Positions 59,880 to 64,000 of a stretch of 64,000 bases of DNA are shown piece after piece (the stretch's first letter is position 1; every line of letters starts with the position of its first letter). The stretch lies in the NCBI GenBank assembly GCA_002368155.1, contig AP018182.1:124001-188000 (forward strand). The letters run 5' to 3'. The position numbers and the translations under genes were made by a program. The notes beneath the pieces are model-generated. The model made no database searches. It saw only the letters and a program-made list of their open reading frames with translations, and was not told where the DNA came from. This stretch comes from Nostoc carneum NIES-2107 (GTDB lineage: Bacteria; Cyanobacteriota; Cyanobacteriia; Cyanobacteriales; Nostocaceae).

Positions 59880-62800
59880 ATGCTCAGTGCAATTATTAAA
59901 TGGGCGATCGCTCGCCGTTGGTTAGTTATCCTGGGTACAATTATCCTGACAATTTGGATATTTCGGACGATTATCCAAATGCCTTTGGATGTTTTCCCTA
60001 GCTTTGCACCGCCCCAAGTCGAAATCCAAACTGAAGCACCAGGACTCGCCCCTGAAGAATTAGAATCCCTGGTAACTTTACCAATTGAAAGTGCAATTAA
60101 CGGTACTCCTGGAGTTACAGCAGTACGCTCATCTTCAGCGGCGGGAATTTCTGTTGTCAAAGTCATTTTTGACTGGAACACTGATATTTATCAAGCTCGC
60201 CAGTTGGTGACAGAGCGATTACAACAAGCTCAAAGTAAGCTGCCATCAGGGGTAGAAACTCCGCAAATTTCTCCTACAAGCTCTCCTATCGGCACTGTAT
60301 TACAATATGCCTTCACCTCCCAAAGCACTCCATTAATGGAAGTGCGGCGAATTGTTGATTGGCAAGTGACAAATCGTCTGTTAGCTGTGCCTGGTGTCAG
60401 TCAAGTTGTGGCGTATGGTGGCGATGTTCGCCAATATCAAGTATTAGTCGATCCAGCGAAACTCAGAGCCTTTAATGTCACTTTAGAAGATGTAGAACAA
60501 GCTGCCTCTGCTGCTAATATTAATGCTCCTGGTGGCTATTTAATTACTCCTGACCGAGAAAAGTTAATTCGAGGGATTGGAAGAATTGAATCTATTGAAG
60601 AATTACAGCAATCAGTAATTACTGCTCGCAATGGTACGCCTGTCAAAATTTCTGATGTAGCTGATGTGCAAATTGGTGCAGCTATTAAACGGGGTGATGG
60701 TAGTTTTAACGGACAAAAGGCAATTATTGTGATGATTAATAAACAGCCTCAAGCCGATACTCCTACTGTGACTCGTGCTATAGAGCAGGCAATGTCAGAG
60801 ATTCAAGCAGGATTGCCCAAAGATATCAAAGTTACACCTACTTTTCGTCAAGAAAACTATATTGATTCTTCTATTGAAAATGTTCGAGAAGCTTTAATTG
60901 AAGGCAGTATCATTGTTGCTTTAATTCTGATTCCTTTTTTAATGAATTGGCGGAATCTAGCTATTTGTTTGACTGCCCTTCCTTTATCTTTATTATTAGG
61001 AGTGCTACTACTAAATTGGCTTGGGCAAGGTTTAAATACCATGACCTTGGGAGGGTTAGCAGTAGCAATTGGTTCAGCGGTTGATGATGCGATTGTAGAT
61101 GCTGAAAACGTCTATCGGAATCTGCGAGAAAATAAATATTCTCCCAACCCTCGCCCGGTTTTAGATGTTGTATTTGACGGTTGTCAAGAGGTACGTGATT
61201 CGGTATTTGGAGCTACCATCATTACCATAGTTGTGTTCTCGCCAGTATTTGCTTTGGCTGGTGTAGAAGGTAGCATTTTTATCCCTATGGGATTAGGGTA
61301 TATGGCAGCAGTGATCGCCTCAAGTATCACGGCATTGACTATAACTCCAGCTTTATGTGCTATCTTGCTGCCTTATGGTCGCTTGCCAGAGACAGAACCT
61401 TGGGTGGCGAGATTTTTTAAGGGGCTGTATCGTCCTCTACTAACATTTTCTCTGCGGCGTTCTGGAATTATTATAGGTGCTGCGATCGCTAGTTTGGTGG
61501 CTGCGACTGTAATTGTTCCCTCCTTCGGCAGAATATTTTTACCAGAGTTTCAAGAGCAAACTTTGGTGAATACACTCACTCTTTATCCTGGGGTTTCTCT
61601 GGAAGCTACTAATGCAGCTGGTGAAACACTCCAGCACGCACTTAAGGGAGACTCTAGATTTCCCTACGTGCAATTGCGTTCTGGACGTGCGCCGGGAGAT
61701 GGAGACGCAGCCGGAGTGAATTTGGCACATTTGGATATTGAGTTAAGCGAAGCAGGGATGAAAGACAGGGAAGGGACAATTGAAAAATTACGCCAAGAAT
61801 TCGCTAAATTACCAGGGGTAGCACCAAACATTGGTGGTTTTATTTCCCACCGCATGGATGAGGTGTTGTCTGGAGTTAGGAGTGCGATCGCTGTCAAAAT
61901 TTTCGGTTCTGATTTAGAACAACTCCGTATCATTGGGCAACAAGTTGATAATGTAATGAAAACCGTGAATGGGATTGTAGATTTACAGCTAGAACCCCAA
62001 ATACCGATCGAACAAATACAAATTAAGTTCAACCGAATAGCTGCTTCACGATATGGTTTGACAGTAGGCAAACTTTCAGAAATTATTGAAACTGCTCTTA
62101 ATGGACGAGTAGTATCTCAAGTTTTAGAGAAACAACAAACTTTTGATTTAGCTGTGTGGTTAAAGCCAGATGCACGACAAAACTTAGATACAATTCGCAA
62201 TTTATTAATTGATACTCCTGACGGTCAAAAAATTCCTTTGGCACAGGTTGCTGCAATTGAAAATGGCACTGGGCCTAATACTATAAATAGAGAAAATGTA
62301 TCCCGTTTGATTGTTGTTTCTGCAAATGCTAATGGCAGAGATTTACGCTCTATCGTTAATGAGATTCAAACTAAAGTTAAACAGCAAGTTCAGATACCTG
62401 CTGGTTATTATATTCAATATGCAGGGCAATTTGAGGCGGAAGAAAGAGCAACTCAAAATATCTTAATTTCGAGTGCTATAGCTTTTGTAGCCATTACAGT
62501 CATCATGTATCTGTCAGTGAAATCTATTCCTTATACTGCCATGATTATGATTAATTTGCCTTTAGCATTAGTAGGAGGAGTATTTTCAGTAGCTTTGACA
62601 GGTGGAGTTTTATCTATTGCTTCTTTAGTTGGTTTTGTGACTTTATTTGGAGTTGCTACCCGCAATGGTTTGTTACTTGTAGATAATTACAATACCAAGT
62701 TTGCTGAAGGTATCCCACTGAAAGAAGTTTTGATTAGAGGGTCAATGGAACGCCTAAATGCAATTTTGATGACAGCTTTTACCTCTGCTTTAGGATTAGC

Positions 62801-63005
62801 ACCGTTAGTAATTGAGAGTGGACCCGGAAAAGAAATCTTACAACCACTTTCGATAGTGGTGTTAGGTGGTTTATTTACTTCTACGGCATTAACTCTAGTC
62901 GTTCTACCAGCTTTATATGCTAAGTTTGGTAAGTTCTTATTGCCTAAACGTACTATCTCAGTTGTAGAGGATGTCAAAGTACCAAAAGCAGTTTTTGAGC
63001 AATGA
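59880..63005 (+). CDS. Heavy-metal RND efflux pump (CusA/CzcA type)
   Basis: 1041 residues, ATG 59880, two bases after the adaptor stop. Typical RND topology with twelve helices and two large periplasmic loops. The HME-RND helix-4 pattern AVAIGSAVDDAIVDAENVYR carries the proton-relay Asp pair and Glu. DVFPSFAPPQVEIQTEAPGL near the N-terminus and RNGLLLVDNYNTKF in the second half also fit. Exports copper or other divalent metals from periplasm or cytoplasm. No own MerR operator seen; probably transcribed with the adaptor. Confidence 0.93.
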   Translation: MLSAIIKWAIARRWLVILGTIILTIWIFRTIIQMPLDVFPSFAPPQVEIQTEAPGLAPEELESLVTLPIESAINGTPGVTAVRSSSAAGISVVKVIFDWNTDIYQARQLVTERLQQAQSKLPSGVETPQISPTSSPIGTVLQYAFTSQSTPLMEVRRIVDWQVTNRLLAVPGVSQVVAYGGDVRQYQVLVDPAKLRAFNVTLEDVEQAASAANINAPGGYLITPDREKLIRGIGRIESIEELQQSVITARNGTPVKISDVADVQIGAAIKRGDGSFNGQKAIIVMINKQPQADTPTVTRAIEQAMSEIQAGLPKDIKVTPTFRQENYIDSSIENVREALIEGSIIVALILIPFLMNWRNLAICLTALPLSLLLGVLLLNWLGQGLNTMTLGGLAVAIGSAVDDAIVDAENVYRNLRENKYSPNPRPVLDVVFDGCQEVRDSVFGATIITIVVFSPVFALAGVEGSIFIPMGLGYMAAVIASSITALTITPALCAILLPYGRLPETEPWVARFFKGLYRPLLTFSLRRSGIIIGAAIASLVAATVIVPSFGRIFLPEFQEQTLVNTLTLYPGVSLEATNAAGETLQHALKGDSRFPYVQLRSGRAPGDGDAAGVNLAHLDIELSEAGMKDREGTIEKLRQEFAKLPGVAPNIGGFISHRMDEVLSGVRSAIAVKIFGSDLEQLRIIGQQVDNVMKTVNGIVDLQLEPQIPIEQIQIKFNRIAASRYGLTVGKLSEIIETALNGRVVSQVLEKQQTFDLAVWLKPDARQNLDTIRNLLIDTPDGQKIPLAQVAAIENGTGPNTINRENVSRLIVVSANANGRDLRSIVNEIQTKVKQQVQIPAGYYIQYAGQFEAEERATQNILISSAIAFVAITVIMYLSVKSIPYTAMIMINLPLALVGGVFSVALTGGVLSIASLVGFVTLFGVATRNGLLLVDNYNTKFAEGIPLKEVLIRGSMERLNAILMTAFTSALGLAPLVIESGPGKEILQPLSIVVLGGLFTSTALTLVVLPALYAKFGKFLLPKRTISVVEDVKVPKAVFEQ

Positions 63006-63152
63006 TAAATATCATAGTAATTTTATCTTTTAGAATCCTTGATGAAACGTCTAAATATAATTGTTAACCTTGAGTAACTTTTGAGTAATCTTGATGCTTT
63101 CAGTACAAAAGGTGTTAATAATCAGGTTAATGAGGAGTTCCATATATTTACT

Positions 63153-63779
63153 ATGAGCGAAACCAAAGTTCGCCAGCAGTATGACAAGCTAGCAGCAATA
63201 TATGACCAACGCTGGAATAGTTATGTTGCAAATACGCTTTCATTTCTAAAAGACTGGGCGCAAATATCTCCATCAACAACTGTGCTGGATGTTGCCTGTG
63301 GAACAGGTGAATTTGAACGGTTATTGTTAACTGAGAACCCAACGCAACGCATAACTGGAGTAGACATTTCAGAGAAGATGCTGCTTGTAGCTCAAAAAAA
63401 ACTTCAAGCGTATCCTCATGTCTCGTTTCACACTGCTAGCGCATCGACTTTGCCATTTGAAAATGATAGTTTCGATGTAGTTATATCTGCCAATTCGTTC
63501 CATTATTTTGATGACCCAACTGCTGCATTAGTAGAGATGAAACGTGTATTGAAACCTGACGGTAAAGTAATTATTTTGGATTGGTGCAAAGATTATTTAT
63601 TGTGCCGCCTTTGCGATTTTATATTAAAGTTGGTTGATCCTGCTTATAAGCAGTGTTATTCCCAATTTGAATTTCACAATTTACTCAAATATGCACAGTT
63701 TGATATTGAGCGAACGACAAAATTTAATTTTGGTGTTGTCTGGGGAATAATGGTTGCTACAGTAACACCACAACTATGA
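63153..63779 (+). CDS. Class I SAM-dependent methyltransferase
   Basis: 208 residues from ATG 63153; the in-frame TTG at 63081 gives an unlikely N-terminus. Motif I is VLDVACGTGEFERLL, then TGVDISEKMLLVAQKK (motif II acidic), STLPFENDSFDVVISANSFHYF (motif III) and LKPDGKVIILDWCKDY. UbiE/Methyltransf_11 type. The substrate is unknown. Such genes sometimes lie next to arsenic or metal genes, but ArsM's conserved Cys pattern is not seen. Confidence 0.85.
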   Translation: MSETKVRQQYDKLAAIYDQRWNSYVANTLSFLKDWAQISPSTTVLDVACGTGEFERLLLTENPTQRITGVDISEKMLLVAQKKLQAYPHVSFHTASASTLPFENDSFDVVISANSFHYFDDPTAALVEMKRVLKPDGKVIILDWCKDYLLCRLCDFILKLVDPAYKQCYSQFEFHNLLKYAQFDIERTTKFNFGVVWGIMVATVTPQL

Positions 63780-64000
63780 ATAAAAAATACTAATTTTCTT
63801 CCATAAAATAGCATTATAGCAACTTTTTTAAAGTAATCTTTAATGGTTTTTTTAAAGTTTACCCCTCTGAAAATGAGTAAGATAATAAATTTAAATACTC
63901 AAATTTATTTGGATTTTACTAAATAGGTAACTAAATTTTATTTAAAAGCAGCATGAATTTTCTCCTTGTGCAGCTTCATAATAAAGTTCTTAAGCCTTGA
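63780..64000. other. Right-edge intergenic sequence
   Basis: 221 AT-rich bases with no ORF on either strand that I would support. Near the end TATGAAGCTGCACAAGG (minus strand) partly resembles the inverted repeat of the IS630 at 22228, so an IS border may lie just beyond the window. Confidence 0.3.

Noticed and set aside
63153-63779. Arsenite methyltransferase (ArsM)
   Set aside because: General class I methyltransferase motifs only; the paired Cys residues of ArsM are not in place.

Overview
The window looks like a large plasmid, or plasmid-like integrated element, of a filamentous nitrogen-fixing-type cyanobacterium (Nostoc, Calothrix or a relative). The reasons are the many GCGATCGC (HIP1-type) octamers, the AT-rich spacers, cyanobacterial families such as the DUF6753-like and DUF4351/Rpn-like proteins, and several short dispersed palindromic repeats. 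No rRNA, ribosomal-protein or central-metabolism genes are present. Genus is an inference.

Layout. 1-5656: the methylase (partial) and SNF2 helicase of a probable class 1 DISARM phage-defence locus, with an acetyltransferase and an unknown gene on the opposite strand between them. 6294-14674: a tightly packed plus-strand cluster of small membrane proteins, an M23 peptidase, a lambda-R-type lytic transglycosylase, an FtsK-like translocase, a RusA-like resolvase and a P-loop protein. It looks like a cell-wall-crossing DNA-transfer module without any visible VirB4 or T4SS core. It is followed by a degenerate tRNA-like gene with a UUA anticodon. 14946-24570: membrane and zinc-finger-like unknowns, a ParB-like protein, an AEP-primase-like putative replication protein, an IS630 element that splits a small gene, and an Rpn-type nuclease. 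24887-28595: two ParA-like ATPases, a DUF6753-like membrane protein and an atypical NarL-type response regulator.

28597-37120 holds the most unusual object: a 2581-residue protein with RNA-polymerase-like signatures (a DxDGD triad at residues 539-543, an RSP motif at 420 and a GKG motif at 189). The same chain carries an AlkB-like dioxygenase, a NADAR-like and a SLOG-like region, and a 256-residue partner is encoded directly downstream. 38166-43437: mobilisation genes (relaxase and MobC-like), inverted repeats that may contain oriT, and a ParM-type partition locus with direct repeats. One 26-34 bp palindrome occurs three times, inside parB and on both sides of the relaxase gene.

43530-46507: two tandem paralogues of unknown function and a DDE insertion sequence with a 4-bp target duplication. 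46527-63005: a heavy-metal (mainly copper) resistance island. It contains two MerR-family regulators, a copper chaperone, a CopA-type P-ATPase, a double cupredoxin, a DUF305 protein, a His-rich lipoprotein and a CusBA-type RND exporter. Seven MerR-type promoters with extended 19-bp spacers are visible and fall into two sequence classes, one near each MerR gene; this suggests two separate regulons. A SAM-dependent methyltransferase ends the window.
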